In this document: piece by piece, positions 44,457 through 52,625 of the stretch
Layout: each line of letters begins with the position of its first letter
How positions within the stretch are numbered: the first letter of the stretch is position 1
Assembly: GCA_965656625.1 (NCBI GenBank)
Contig: CBFHLG010000004.1
Coordinates: forward strand, 62,001 to 126,000
Length of the DNA stretch: 64,000 nucleotides
From: JADHLI01 sp965656625
GTDB taxonomy: Bacteria > Pseudomonadota > Alphaproteobacteria > Puniceispirillales > Puniceispirillaceae
Direction of reading: 5' to 3'
Notes under the pieces: generated by a model
Told to the model about the DNA's origin: nothing
Database searches by the model: none
What the model saw: the letters and a program-made list of their open reading frames with translations, nothing else
Program-made: the position numbers and the translations under genes

Positions 44457-44586
44457 AGCAGGCGCTTATGTAAGGGCGCGGCGATGGGTCTCAGCCTGCC
44501 GGCATAAGTCTGACTTGAACCGGCGGGCCGGGTGCGGTATGTGTGGTGTCAGCTTTAATCCAGTTTCCATCTCGGGGGAATAAACC

Positions 44587-44685
44587 ATGGATCCAACAAT
44601 CGGTCTGTTTTTGGTGATCGGCTTTCCGCTGGTCTTATGTATTGCAATTTGGGCGTTCGGCCGCAGCTCTGTTGAGCCTGAGTAA
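44587..44685 (+). CDS. Small single-pass membrane protein (32 aa)
   Basis: ATG at 44587 follows GGGGGAA (8 bases before). The 32 residues begin MDPTIGLFLVIGFPLVL and form one transmembrane helix (about 5-25), ending in GRSSVEPE. A rho-independent terminator lies 31 bases after the stop, which supports a transcribed unit. I do not recognise the family. Small one-helix proteins often stabilise larger membrane complexes, but no partner is evident. Confidence 0.6.
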   Translation: MDPTIGLFLVIGFPLVLCIAIWAFGRSSVEPE

Positions 44686-44716
44686 GACCTGCCTCTTAAT
44701 CATCCCACTTATAAAG

Positions 44717-44741
44717 AGCAGGCGGTCCGCCTGCTTTTTTT
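44717..44741 (+). terminator. Rho-independent terminator
   Basis: AGCAGGC-GGTCC-GCCTGCT followed by a run of seven T. It ends the 32-residue small protein transcript on the plus strand. Confidence 0.9.
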
Positions 44742-44765
44742 ATTCTGTTGGCGGTGAGGGGGGGC

Positions 44766-45185
44766 TTATTCAGCGGCGGTGAATTTATCTGCGGTGGCAA
44801 AGGCCAGGGTGACGCATTTATGCCGGTTCTTGATGGCGCGGACAGGCTGGAAGGCGTCTATATCGCTTGAGAATGCAGATGGCGCCCCTTCATCCCCGCC
44901 CTTCAGCCAAGCCGAAAGCGCGTCATGCAAGCCGGGCAGGGCGGCCATATCACGGCCCACAACGCTTTTCAGCCAGAGACCGGCGCCCGCCTCACACAAC
45001 GCACAGCCCTTGGCCTCAACATGGGCAGCCGTGATCAGACCTTGCTCAAGGGTGAGAGCGGTACGGATACGATCCCCGCATACCGGATTATTCACTTCAG
45101 CTGTATGGGTGGGGGCGGTCAGCGCAGAAGAGGCACGCACACCCCGGGCAAGGGCAAGAAGCTGGTCCTGATATAAAGACTGCAT
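44766..45185 (-). CDS. Iron-sulfur cluster scaffold protein, NifU/IscU N-terminal type
   Basis: A 139-residue protein with the three scaffold cysteines in NPVCGD, GCALCEA and HKCVTL, as in IscU/SufU/NifU-N. The conserved Asp after the first Cys is present. It would assemble Fe-S clusters on a cysteine desulfurase, though no isc or suf genes adjoin. It is the last gene of a run nhaA, 42-residue small protein, this gene, on the minus strand. Confidence 0.85.
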   Translation of the reverse strand: MQSLYQDQLLALARGVRASSALTAPTHTAEVNNPVCGDRIRTALTLEQGLITAAHVEAKGCALCEAGAGLWLKSVVGRDMAALPGLHDALSAWLKGGDEGAPSAFSSDIDAFQPVRAIKNRHKCVTLAFATADKFTAAE

Positions 45186-45233
45186 ATGCGCTTCAAGATG
45201 CCCTTTGCTGGTCAGATGGTGAGAGGTTCGCCT

Positions 45234-45362
45234 TTATTCGGCGAACATCAGCATGTAAATCGCCCCGCATGCGCACAGATAGGTGAGAACAACGGCCCAA
45301 TGCAGGCTGTGATATTCATTTTCCTCTGGTACGCCGGCTGGCAGAGTTTTGTTGCTTCCCAT
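45234..45362 (-). CDS. Small membrane protein (42 aa)
   Basis: The minus strand encodes 42 residues starting MGSNKTLPAGVPEENEY, followed by one hydrophobic helix with two Cys (LTYLCACGAIYMLMF) and ending FAE. The start is preceded by GGGGGA with good spacing. It lies between nhaA and the NifU-like gene, all on the same strand. I do not recognise the family. Confidence 0.6.
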   Translation of the reverse strand: MGSNKTLPAGVPEENEYHSLHWAVVLTYLCACGAIYMLMFAE

Positions 45363-45468
45363 AAGTCATTCCCCCGAATATGAGAAAAGGTTTACATACG
45401 CTGTTAAAGATATACACAAAACACACCAGCCACGGCAAGACCAGGCCGATGTGTTTTGTGAAAAGTTT

Positions 45469-46722
45469 TTACATCATCTTCTTCACGCCGATGACTTTGG
45501 CCACGCCAAGAGACACAAATACCGCCCCGAAGGAGAACAGCGCGCCCATCTTTGCAGCGTCCTGAACCAGGCCAGGCGGGAAGGCCACGGCAGAGATGAA
45601 CAGCGATACGGTAAAGCCGATAGCCGCCACAAAGCCGATAATCAGCAAATCGATGATCCGCATCCCTTCAGGCAGGCCAAGGCGCATCGGTGAGGCCGCC
45701 AGCCAGCCAAAGAACAGAATACCCACCGGCTTGCCGACCAGAAGACCGATAAGCACCAGCCAGGTTGCATCCCCCATCGAAGAGAACACCACGCCAGCAT
45801 TGGCAAAGCCGAACATCATCAAGATCACCTCAACCGGGGCTTTCAGCCCATGTTCAGCATCATTCAGCATATCGTGCTTATAGGTTTCCTTCGGGCCAAA
45901 CAGGCCAAAGGGCGTGTCCGCATGGGGCAGCGCCGGGATCACCGGCAACAGGCCAAGGGCAGGGTGAATGCCGGCTTCCTGGAACCCATACCAGCTGAGG
46001 CAGGCCGCCGCCACATAAGGCCAGAAGCCAAACCGGGCGCGTATCTTTGAAGAGACCGGACGGGCCGCATCACCCTTATCCATCTGGCGGGGCAGATAAT
46101 TGAACAGATACCAGACTGCCACAGCCGCCCCGACAGACAATAACAACCATTCAGGCGAGAGGTCGCCTTGCGGGTAGAATACCGCCAAAATCACAAGACC
46201 GGCCGCATCATCAGCAATGGCCAGCAACAACAAAAAGCCAACCGCCGGGTGTTTCGCGCCGAAAATAATCCGGCCGACAAGGTAGGAAAACGCGATATCA
46301 GTCGCAATGGGGATTGCCCAGCCATTGGACAGGATCGCCAGCTTGCCAACCATATAGGCGCCAAGCAGATATACACCGGCCGGACCGATAATACCGCCTG
46401 CGGTTGCGATCAGCGGGGTCAGGGCCTTTTTGCCGCGCAAGGACCCTGATTTCAGCGCTACCGCTTCCCAGACTTCCTTACCCGCTATCGCAAAAAACAG
46501 CGCCATCAACACATCATTAATCAGATAATGCAGGGTCAGAGTGCGATGCCCGTCATGCAGATGACCAATGAAGAAATGGTCAATCAGCACCATATCCACA
46601 AGGTGATGATAGCTGTCGTAATTAATGTTTGCCCACATCAGCGCGCCAAACGCGCCCACAACCAGCAAAACCGAATATTCCTGAATAAATCCCCAGACAG
46701 ACCCTTGTGATGCAGATGACAT
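45469..46722 (-). CDS. nhaA: Na+/H+ antiporter NhaA
   Basis: A 417-residue NhaA with about twelve transmembrane segments. The family core is present: the IATDIAFSYLVGRIIFGAKHP region with the paired-Asp segment FLLLLAIADDAAGLVILAVFY, and the GLLVGKPVGI segment. It exports Na+ in exchange for protons for pH and salt balance, as expected in a marine cell. An early loop, DGHRTLTLHYLINDVLMALFFAIAGKEVWEA, matches NhaA (NDGLMAxFF). Confidence 0.95.
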   Translation of the reverse strand: MSSASQGSVWGFIQEYSVLLVVGAFGALMWANINYDSYHHLVDMVLIDHFFIGHLHDGHRTLTLHYLINDVLMALFFAIAGKEVWEAVALKSGSLRGKKALTPLIATAGGIIGPAGVYLLGAYMVGKLAILSNGWAIPIATDIAFSYLVGRIIFGAKHPAVGFLLLLAIADDAAGLVILAVFYPQGDLSPEWLLLSVGAAVAVWYLFNYLPRQMDKGDAARPVSSKIRARFGFWPYVAAACLSWYGFQEAGIHPALGLLPVIPALPHADTPFGLFGPKETYKHDMLNDAEHGLKAPVEVILMMFGFANAGVVFSSMGDATWLVLIGLLVGKPVGILFFGWLAASPMRLGLPEGMRIIDLLIIGFVAAIGFTVSLFISAVAFPPGLVQDAAKMGALFSFGAVFVSLGVAKVIGVKKMM

Positions 46723-46838
46723 AATAACAACCCTGTGCTAAATCCGTGATGTGTCTCAACAACTGGCCGTCAGACCGCACCGGATTTTGTGCATCCGCCG
46801 GGGGCTGTTCTGCCAGATTACCCTGTTATCAACGAAAA

Positions 46839-47939
46839 ATGGCAAGAATTCAACAGCAAGATCAGGATTTATCCATCCCGCGGAACCAGAATTGTCTGTT
46901 TTTGGGTTCTGATATTTTCCGCGGGTCTGTCTATGGAGACGGCCACCCGCTGAATATCGCGCGGGTCTGGCCGGTTATTGATCTGAGCCGGATTCTGGGC
47001 TGGTTGCCTGAGGCGCTTTACCAGCAGGTTGCGCCGGCAACCCCGCAACAGCTCAGCCTGTTTCACCAGCCCGGCTATATCGCCGCGCTGCAGGATGCAG
47101 AACGTGACCAGGCCCTGGACGAGGAACGTATGCAGCGACACCGTATCGGGCTGGATAATAACCCGATTTTTGCCGATGTGTACCGCCGGCCAGCGACCGC
47201 CGCCGCGGCCAGCCTGAAGGCAGCCGATATCCTGTTTGAGGGCGGGGCAACACGAATCTTTAACCCGTCGGGCGGCACCCATCACGGCCTGCCAGACCGG
47301 GCAAACGGGTTCTGTTTTGTGAATGATCCGGCCTTGGCGATCATGCGGCTGTTGGCCAGAGGGGCGCAGAAAGTGGCCTATATCGATATTGACGCGCATC
47401 ACCCGGACGGGGTGCAGGCGCATCTGTCCGGGGATGAGCGGGTACGGTTGTGGTCTGTGCATGAAGCAAATAAATGGCCGCGCACCGGCCCGGCCGGCGA
47501 TAAGGGGGATGGGTTCGCGCAGAATTATACGCTTGAGCGCGGGGCAGGAGATACAGCGTTGCTGGCGTGTATGACGGCAGATATCCTGCCTGAGGTGGCC
47601 GCGTTTGACCCTGAATTTATTCTTCTTCAGGCCGGTTGCGACGGGCTGGCAGATGACCCGCAATCGGGATTGATGTTCTCTAATATTGGCTATTGGCGGG
47701 CAGCAGAGGGGGTGTTGCGGCTGAACAAGCCGTCTCTGGTTTTGGGCGGCGGCGGGTATAACCCGTTCAGTACCGCCAGAGCCTGGACCGGCATGTGGGG
47801 GCTGGTTTGCGGCCAGAACCCCTACCACTGTACGTTGCCGCCAGAGGGGCGCGAGCTGATGGCCTCGCTCAGCTGGGCACATCGGCGGGCCCGTGCTAAA
47901 CCAGAGCGCTGGTTTGAAAGGCTGTATGATGAGGCGTGA
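46839..47939 (+). CDS. Histone deacetylase family protein (AcuC-like)
   Basis: A 366-residue arginase/deacetylase-fold amidohydrolase. Zinc and catalytic motifs are visible: GGTHHGLPDRANGFCFVND (the catalytic HH), DIDAHHPDGVQ (Asp/His zinc ligands), AGCDGLADDPQS (zinc Asp) and GGGGYN. Bacterial relatives deacetylate acetyl-CoA synthetase lysines, acetylpolyamines or other amides. The substrate is unknown. The start at 46839 removes a leader with no family similarity. It overlaps the DUF192 gene. Confidence 0.87.
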   Translation: MARIQQQDQDLSIPRNQNCLFLGSDIFRGSVYGDGHPLNIARVWPVIDLSRILGWLPEALYQQVAPATPQQLSLFHQPGYIAALQDAERDQALDEERMQRHRIGLDNNPIFADVYRRPATAAAASLKAADILFEGGATRIFNPSGGTHHGLPDRANGFCFVNDPALAIMRLLARGAQKVAYIDIDAHHPDGVQAHLSGDERVRLWSVHEANKWPRTGPAGDKGDGFAQNYTLERGAGDTALLACMTADILPEVAAFDPEFILLQAGCDGLADDPQSGLMFSNIGYWRAAEGVLRLNKPSLVLGGGGYNPFSTARAWTGMWGLVCGQNPYHCTLPPEGRELMASLSWAHRRARAKPERWFERLYDEA

Positions 47940-48471
47940 GGCAGGCCATTCACGGCGACGATTTTGCCGGCCCTATTTCGTTTTGAGCCTTCTTTTGGGC
48001 CTGGTTGCGAGCTTCAGTCTGGCAGGAGGGGGCGTTGCGGGGCAGGCACAGGCGGCAGACGCGCTTTATCCGGTGGTGATCGAAACCCCTGACGGCGGGC
48101 GTCATGTCTATCACCTGGAGCTGGCGGCCACACCAAAGACGCGCAGCCGCGGGTTGATGCACCGACAACAGATGCCGGAAATGAACGGGATGCTGTTTGT
48201 CTGGCCAGATGAGCAAAAACGCAGTTTCTGGATGAAAAACACGCCCTTAAGCCTTGATATTTTGTTTTTTTCTGCTGACAGAAAGCTGGTGTCCCTGCAT
48301 CAGGATACGACACCGTTTTCAGAAGCCTTGCTGCTGTCGGGGCCGGCCGCGCGCTATGTGGTTGAGCTGAATGCCGGACAGGCGAGAGCGAGCGGGCTTG
48401 ATAAGGGCAGTGTCCTGGTCCTGCCTGATGAGCTGGTGCGCGAGGTGTGGCGCGTTAAGGCTGGCAGGTGA
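47926..48471 (+). CDS. DUF192 secreted protein
   Basis: A 181-residue protein with an N-terminal signal segment (FVLSLLLGLVASFSLAGG, cleavage near AQAAD) and a DUF192 domain: LELAATPKTRSRGLMHRQQMPEMNGMLFVW, RSFWMKNTPLSLDILFF and the C-terminal YVVELNAGQARASGLDKG. It is probably periplasmic. DUF192 has no settled function. Tandem ATG codons start it inside the end of the preceding deacetylase gene (14-base overlap). Confidence 0.9.
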   Translation: MMRREAGHSRRRFCRPYFVLSLLLGLVASFSLAGGGVAGQAQAADALYPVVIETPDGGRHVYHLELAATPKTRSRGLMHRQQMPEMNGMLFVWPDEQKRSFWMKNTPLSLDILFFSADRKLVSLHQDTTPFSEALLLSGPAARYVVELNAGQARASGLDKGSVLVLPDELVREVWRVKAGR

Positions 48472-48549
48472 AAGCTTTTTATATTTTTCACATTTTTTGG
48501 TGACTTTAAGCTTGAATTCTTTGTTGATGTGGGTGTAAAACCGGCCTGT

Positions 48550-48626
<77 letters not shown>

Positions 48627-48704
48627 TTCTTTTTTAAACAGACGTTTTTTAAAGAGAAGATGGCACCAGGGCCTGCACTGTCTGACGATACGGGGATTTA
48701 GGAC

Positions 48705-49013
48705 ATGCGCGTTGCCAAGATTTACAAACCAGCCAAAACAGCGATGCAGTCCGGCTGGGGCAAGACCAAGGGCTGGGTATTGGAATACCCGCGTAAGGGC
48801 CGGGTGACGGCTGAGCCTTTGATGGGGTGGCAGGCGTCTGCGGACACCGCGCGCCAGGTCAAGCTGCAATTTGACAGTGAAGCGGCAGCGGTTGCCTATT
48901 GTGAAGCCCATAATATCGCTTTTGAAGTGGTGCAGCCAAAGCAGCGCAAGCTGCGGATGAAGGCTTATGCCGATAATTTCTCCTACACACGGGTTGGCAG
49001 CTGGACCCATTAA
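48705..49013 (+). CDS. NADH dehydrogenase accessory subunit, NDUFS4-like
   Basis: A 102-residue protein of the ETC complex I conserved-region family (NDUFS4/AQDQ-like): MRVAKIYKPAKTAMQSG, GWVLEYPR, LMGWQASADTARQVKLQF and the SYTRVGSWTH end. In alphaproteobacteria this protein is an accessory subunit of complex I. It is encoded away from nuo genes, beside tRNA-Pro. Confidence 0.9.
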   Translation: MRVAKIYKPAKTAMQSGWGKTKGWVLEYPRKGRVTAEPLMGWQASADTARQVKLQFDSEAAAVAYCEAHNIAFEVVQPKQRKLRMKAYADNFSYTRVGSWTH

Positions 49014-49141
49014 GGCCAGCCGTTAGGGCCCTTGGTAGTGGTTGGCGTTTTTTGGCGTTTATAGCCTGTTTGGGGCGCGTCTTGAGCGCGGGCTAAATGC
49101 TGACTTGATTCTGCCCCGTTTGAGGATTACAACACCCCTGT

Positions 49142-49218
49142 GGCTCCGTAGCTCAACTGGATAGAGCAGCTGACTTCTAATCAGCAGGTTGGGGGTTCGA
49201 GTCCTCCCGGAGTCGCCA
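49142..49218 (+). tRNA. tRNA-Arg (anticodon TCT)
   Basis: A 77-base cloverleaf. The acceptor is GGCTCCG/CGGAGTC, the anticodon stem is GCTGA/TCAGC with loop CTTCTAA (anticodon TCT), the T arm has GGTTCGAGTCC, and CCA is encoded. Confidence 0.96.
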
Positions 49219-49343
49219 CTTATCCCGCTATATTTGAAGCTGTGCTTGTGTTACAGGCGGCCTCTGTTTTTTCAAGGTGCCTTTGAGGGTACGCTTTGCC
49301 GCTGTATGGTGTGCATACCCCCACGGCCGTGCAGAGTGATGTT

Positions 49344-49649
49344 TTATTGTTGCTGGGCCGCCAGCATCTGGTTTACGAGTTTTCTGGCGGCGTTATCATC
49401 CAGCATAGGGGTGATAACCGGGAAGGTGCATAAGGCCGACCACCCCATCATCCAGCTGGTCAGGTCTTCCTGGCTGTCAGCTTCAACAATACTGATGCCC
49501 CATCCGTTCGGTACATCATGCCACCGGCCCAGCAAGGTGCATCCCGGCGGGATTTCATTGGCAATCTGTTCATCTGTCATGGTCGCAAAAAAGGCCTGGG
49601 CATCAGCCTGAGCGGCCCTGTCACATTGATATTTGACGTAGAAAATCAT
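49344..49649 (-). CDS. DUF3303 family protein
   Basis: A 101-residue small alpha/beta protein beginning MIFYVKYQC, with the DUF3303-like pattern PPGCTLLGRWHDVPNGWGISIVEADSQEDLTSWMMGW...FPVITPM. Such proteins form ferredoxin-like dimeric barrels. The function is unknown. A GAGGAAAG site precedes the start. It lies 45 bases after the NTF2-like gene on the same strand, so they are probably co-transcribed. Confidence 0.8.
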   Translation of the reverse strand: MIFYVKYQCDRAAQADAQAFFATMTDEQIANEIPPGCTLLGRWHDVPNGWGISIVEADSQEDLTSWMMGWSALCTFPVITPMLDDNAARKLVNQMLAAQQQ

Positions 49650-49694
49650 CTTCTTTCCTCTTTATTGTTAGGCTTGGCGCGCTAAGGTCGGGGC

Positions 49695-50027
49695 TTAACT
49701 TTCAATTGGCGTCGCGCCGGTTTCTGTACGGATAATTTTGCCGTCTTTCAGCGTATGCACACCCATCACCGCTTCGGTTGAGCCATCGGGGAAGGAGATC
49801 ACACTGTGTGCCACAAGAATTTCGTCATTTTCATAAAGACAGCGGCTTGAATGCACCTGCCAGTTCTCATGGCTCATCATCGGTTCAGCGACCTTGCGCC
49901 AGTCATCCAGAGTGAGTGTGATGTTCGCCTGATGCCTGACAAACTGATAATCGGGGTGGTAATGAGCGGCGATAGCGTCAAAGTCCTTTGTTTCCATCGC
50001 GGTTTTCAAGGTTTCAAATAAAGCCAA
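49695..50027 (-). CDS. NTF2/SnoaL-like protein with TTG start
   Basis: A 110-residue protein with the cone-fold pattern of SnoaL-like proteins (MALFETLKTAMETKDFDAIAAHYHPDYQFVRHQ; EAVMGVHTLKDGKI). The only well-placed start is TTG at 50027, six bases after a perfect AGGAGG. The first ATG would remove the conserved first helix. It is divergent from the 50313 gene across a palindrome. The ligand or reaction is unknown. Confidence 0.78.
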   Translation of the reverse strand: MALFETLKTAMETKDFDAIAAHYHPDYQFVRHQANITLTLDDWRKVAEPMMSHENWQVHSSRCLYENDEILVAHSVISFPDGSTEAVMGVHTLKDGKIIRTETGATPIES

Positions 50028-50138
50028 AATATCCTCCTGTTGCCGTCCTGTTCCGGGACGTTCTGTTTTTGCTTTGTCCTGCGCGCCGGTGACGGCATGG
50101 CAAGGACCTGCTTTATATTCAAAGCTAGTCTCTTAATA

Positions 50139-50152
50139 TTACCGATTGGTAA
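50139..50152. promoter_or_regulatory. TTACC-N4-GGTAA palindrome, site 1
   Basis: TTACCGATTGGTAA lies in the 285-base divergent region between the NTF2-like gene and the 50313 gene. A near copy occurs at 56639 in another divergent promoter. This is typical of a TetR-type operator, though the regulator is not in the window. Confidence 0.6.
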
Positions 50153-50312
50153 CAAATAAGCAAATAGCAGATAATTTTTAATTATGCCTCATTTCTGGCC
50201 AGAACCAGCGACAGATGAGGAGGGAGCTGTGAATTCGGGCCGGATTGTTTTTTCTGCTTTGCCGCCTCCTGAATTTTATGGTTTGCTTTAATTAATTACC
50301 AGGAGGACCAAA

Positions 50313-50696
50313 ATGCCCAAATTTCTTATTCATGGAAAAACAAGCAGTGATTTTGCCGCTGCCATGCTGAATAAACCGCAGGACAGATACCAGGTTCTGC
50401 TCCCGTTTTTTGAACAGTTCGGTATCGNNNNNNNNNNNNNNNNNNNNNNNNNNNNNNNNNNNNNNNNNNNNNNNNNNNNNNNNNNNNNNNNNNNNNNNNN
50501 NNNNNNNNNNNNNNNNNNNNNNNNAGATGATGCGTCTGTTGAGGCGATGGTCAATATCGTGTATTCAACAGGGAATTTTTCAAATATTGCCTACTCACGG
50601 GCCTATGATTCACAGGATTATAAGGCTGTTTTTGAGATGGGTCATGAGAAGATGAGCGCTTATGTATCGTCAATGCAGGTGGCAGGAACAGAATAA
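50313..50696 (+). CDS. Hypothetical small protein, interrupted by N run
   Basis: A frame of 127 codons starting MPKFLIHGKTSSDFAAAMLN after a GGAGG-type site (ACCAGGAGGACC). Bases 50428-50524 are undetermined, hiding about 33 codons. The visible C-terminus (YSTGNFSNIAYSRAYDSQDYKAVFEMG) is not a family I can name with certainty. The size and surroundings suggest a small alpha/beta-barrel protein. It overlaps the next gene (TAATG), so the two are coupled. Confidence 0.65.
   Translation: MPKFLIHGKTSSDFAAAMLNKPQDRYQVLLPFFEQFGIXXXXXXXXXXXXXXXXXXXXXXXXXXXXXXXXXDDASVEAMVNIVYSTGNFSNIAYSRAYDSQDYKAVFEMGHEKMSAYVSSMQVAGTE
50428..50524. other. Run of 97 undetermined bases
   Basis: An N run inside the 50313 gene. 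With the two split codons at its edges the frame is kept. Confidence 0.99.
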
Positions 50697-50950
50697 TGTA
50701 TGCGCGGAAAATCACCTTCACATTGCTTGCTCCGTCCATCTGGCCGGTCATAGAGGCGGTCGGTAAAACCCAGATTGAGGATGGCTATAAACGCTATCTG
50801 ATGAAGACCAACAGTAATTCCGGTTTGTTGCTGGAGGTTTTTGGCTCACGCCAGAACGCCTCGCAAAAGCTGGATGTGTTAAAAGCGCTTCAGGGCTTGC
50901 ATGAACAGGCGATGGCAAAGGTTGCGATATCTGAGGGCGACCTTATTTAG
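50696..50950 (+). CDS. Hypothetical protein (84 aa)
   Basis: An 84-residue protein starting MYARKITFTLLAPSIWPVIEAVG, whose ATG overlaps the previous stop (TAATG). The pattern (beta strand, helix, strand GLLLEVFGSRQNASQK, helix) fits a small dimeric ferredoxin-like barrel, but I cannot name the family. It is co-transcribed with the gene at 50313. Confidence 0.6.
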   Translation: MYARKITFTLLAPSIWPVIEAVGKTQIEDGYKRYLMKTNSNSGLLLEVFGSRQNASQKLDVLKALQGLHEQAMAKVAISEGDLI

Positions 50951-51002
50951 ATAATAGTGAACAGGGGCAGGTAGCCCGACTATAAGAACAGGGACAGGCA
51001 TT

Positions 51003-51143
51003 ATGAATATTTTTAACACGTTAGGCGCGCTCTTCAGTGGTGAGCGCGTTTCCCATGCGGATACCTTCATTCTGGCCGGGGTGGTGTTGTTCGCCGCCTT
51101 TGCGGTCAGCAAGGTCAGGCGGCATCTGAAGAACAAGAAATAG
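51003..51143 (+). CDS. Small membrane protein (46 aa)
   Basis: ATG at 51003 opens a 46-residue frame starting MNIFNTLGALFSGERVSHAD, then one hydrophobic helix (TFILAGVVLFAAFAV) and a basic tail (SKVRRHLKNKK), giving a likely cytoplasmic C-terminus. A terminator follows 70 bases later. The family is not recognised. It may belong to the transcript of the two genes before it. Confidence 0.55.
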   Translation: MNIFNTLGALFSGERVSHADTFILAGVVLFAAFAVSKVRRHLKNKK

Positions 51144-51213
51144 CCGGTCTCTGCCCGCCTGTTTATGACAGAAAGTCCGGCCATTCCCCAAATTGAGTGC
51201 TTAAAAAAATAAA

Positions 51214-51241
51214 AAATCCCCGATTTTAGCCGGGGGTTTTT
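51214..51241. terminator. Bidirectional rho-independent terminator
   Basis: CCCCG/CGGGG stem with an A-rich left flank and a T run to the right. It can end transcripts from the 46-residue gene on the plus strand and the 45-residue Cys-rich gene on the minus strand. Confidence 0.8.
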
Positions 51242-51330
51242 CAAATGTGGTCCTCAGTTTGCAAGGGAGGATATGCTGGGTGCTGTGCTAACTCCTTACC
51301 TTCTAACGGCACTCAGCCTCTGTTTTGTAT

Positions 51331-51468
51331 CTATCCGGCCTTTTTTTCAGCCTGCTTTGCTTCCCATTGCGCCTTTTTCTCGGCATATTGCTCTTCGCTG
51401 AGGTTGTGCCACCCACAACATTTGCCTGTTGGGCTGCGCCCGCAGCCACATGTGTTCGCTTCCGCCAT
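51331..51468 (-). CDS. Small Cys-rich metal-binding-like protein (45 aa)
   Basis: The minus strand encodes 45 residues starting MAEANTCGCGRSPTGKCCGW. It has a CxC...CC...WH set that could bind zinc or an Fe-S cluster, followed by a charged helix (SEEQYAEKKAQWEAKQAEKK). A GGAG site 9 bases upstream supports the start. The N-terminal pattern CGCGRSPTGKCCGWHNLS looks conserved, recalling short SEC-C or CxCG proteins. The function is unknown. Confidence 0.7.
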   Translation of the reverse strand: MAEANTCGCGRSPTGKCCGWHNLSEEQYAEKKAQWEAKQAEKKAG

Positions 51469-51686
51469 TTCAGTGCTCCTTTTTATCCTCCCCAGCGGTG
51501 TGCTGCGGTCTGTGATAGCTGTCTTTACGCGGCGAATTCAGGTGTGGATGGTCCGGCGGCCGGTTTGCCCTGGTTTTTTTATATCTTGCAGGAAAAACAA
51601 ACAGCCGGCGTGCAGACCTCAGTTGAATTCTGCAGATCCCCGCCCCATATCGAGCGTTGAGAAGCATATGTCCGGAGGGTTTTTTA

Positions 51687-52625
51687 ATGTCCATTCGTCC
51701 TATCAAGCAGAGCAGTCAGGCCCGGGCCACCATGGAAGGGGCCGGGGTTCATCTGCACCGTGTGTTCGGGTTCGGCGAGACCGAGCCGTTTGACCCGTTT
51801 CTGATGATGGATGATTTCCGCAATGATGATCCGGCAAAATATATGAACGGGTTTCCGTGGCATCCCCATCGCGGCATTGAAACCATCACCTATGTTCTGA
51901 AAGGCACTGTTGAACATAGTGACTCGCTGGGCAACCGCGGGGTTTTAAGTGATGGTGATGTGCAGTGGATGACTGCCGGTTCAGGTATTATCCATCAGGA
52001 AATGCCGTCCGGAAACGAACAGGGCCAGATGCACGGGTTTCAGTTATGGGCGAACCTGCCGCGAGACCAGAAAATGTGTACCCCCCGTTATCAGGATATC
52101 AAATCAGGCGATATCAGCACGCTGACAGATGATGATGGGACCCATATCCGGGTGATCGCCGGGGATTATCGCGGTTATCGCGGCCTGGTTGACGGGATTG
52201 ATACTGACCCGTCCTACCTTGATGTCACGCTGTTGCCGAATGTAACAAAACGGTTTCCGTTTGATACGCGCCGACAGGGATTTGCCTATATTTTTGAAGG
52301 GTCAGCCCGATTTGGCAATTCATCCGCCCCGTTCGGTGTGAATGTGGAAAAAGAGTTCAATGGCGATGAGCTGAAGATAAGAGACCAGTCCGGTAACCGC
52401 ACCCTGGTGGTGTTTGGTGACGGGGATGAGGTTGAGGTAACCGCCGGTGAGCAGGGGGTTCGGTTTTTGTTGATCTCCGGCGCGCCCTTGCGTGAGCCTG
52501 TCGCCTGGCACGGGCCGATTGTGATGAACACGCGGGCCGAATTGCATGAAGCCTTTCGCGAGCTTAACGCAGGTGAGTTTGTGAAGACAGGGGCAGACGG
52601 CTGGGTCAACACGCCGAAAGGCTAG
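51687..52625 (+). CDS. Pirin family protein
   Basis: A 312-residue bicupin. The metal-site region is FPWHPHRGIETITYVLKG with the EHSDSLGN and HQEMPSG histidine/glutamate motifs, all typical of pirin. The C-terminal cupin has FAYIFEGSARFG. Some bacterial pirins have quercetinase activity or modulate metabolism; the role here is unknown. The start at 51687 (MSIRPIKQSSQAR) follows GGAGGG. It converges on the PhyH gene with a 4-base overlap. Confidence 0.92.
   Translation: MSIRPIKQSSQARATMEGAGVHLHRVFGFGETEPFDPFLMMDDFRNDDPAKYMNGFPWHPHRGIETITYVLKGTVEHSDSLGNRGVLSDGDVQWMTAGSGIIHQEMPSGNEQGQMHGFQLWANLPRDQKMCTPRYQDIKSGDISTLTDDDGTHIRVIAGDYRGYRGLVDGIDTDPSYLDVTLLPNVTKRFPFDTRRQGFAYIFEGSARFGNSSAPFGVNVEKEFNGDELKIRDQSGNRTLVVFGDGDEVEVTAGEQGVRFLLISGAPLREPVAWHGPIVMNTRAELHEAFRELNAGEFVKTGADGWVNTPKG

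Noticed and set aside
44368..44583. 71-codon frame after the MttB-like gene
   Set aside because: It contains the 14-base palindrome, has no recognisable family and no good ribosome-binding site; more likely a leader region of the 32-residue gene.
46869..47882. 337-codon open frame antisense to the HDAC-like gene
   Set aside because: The opposite strand carries all HDAC motifs; this frame has none recognisable.
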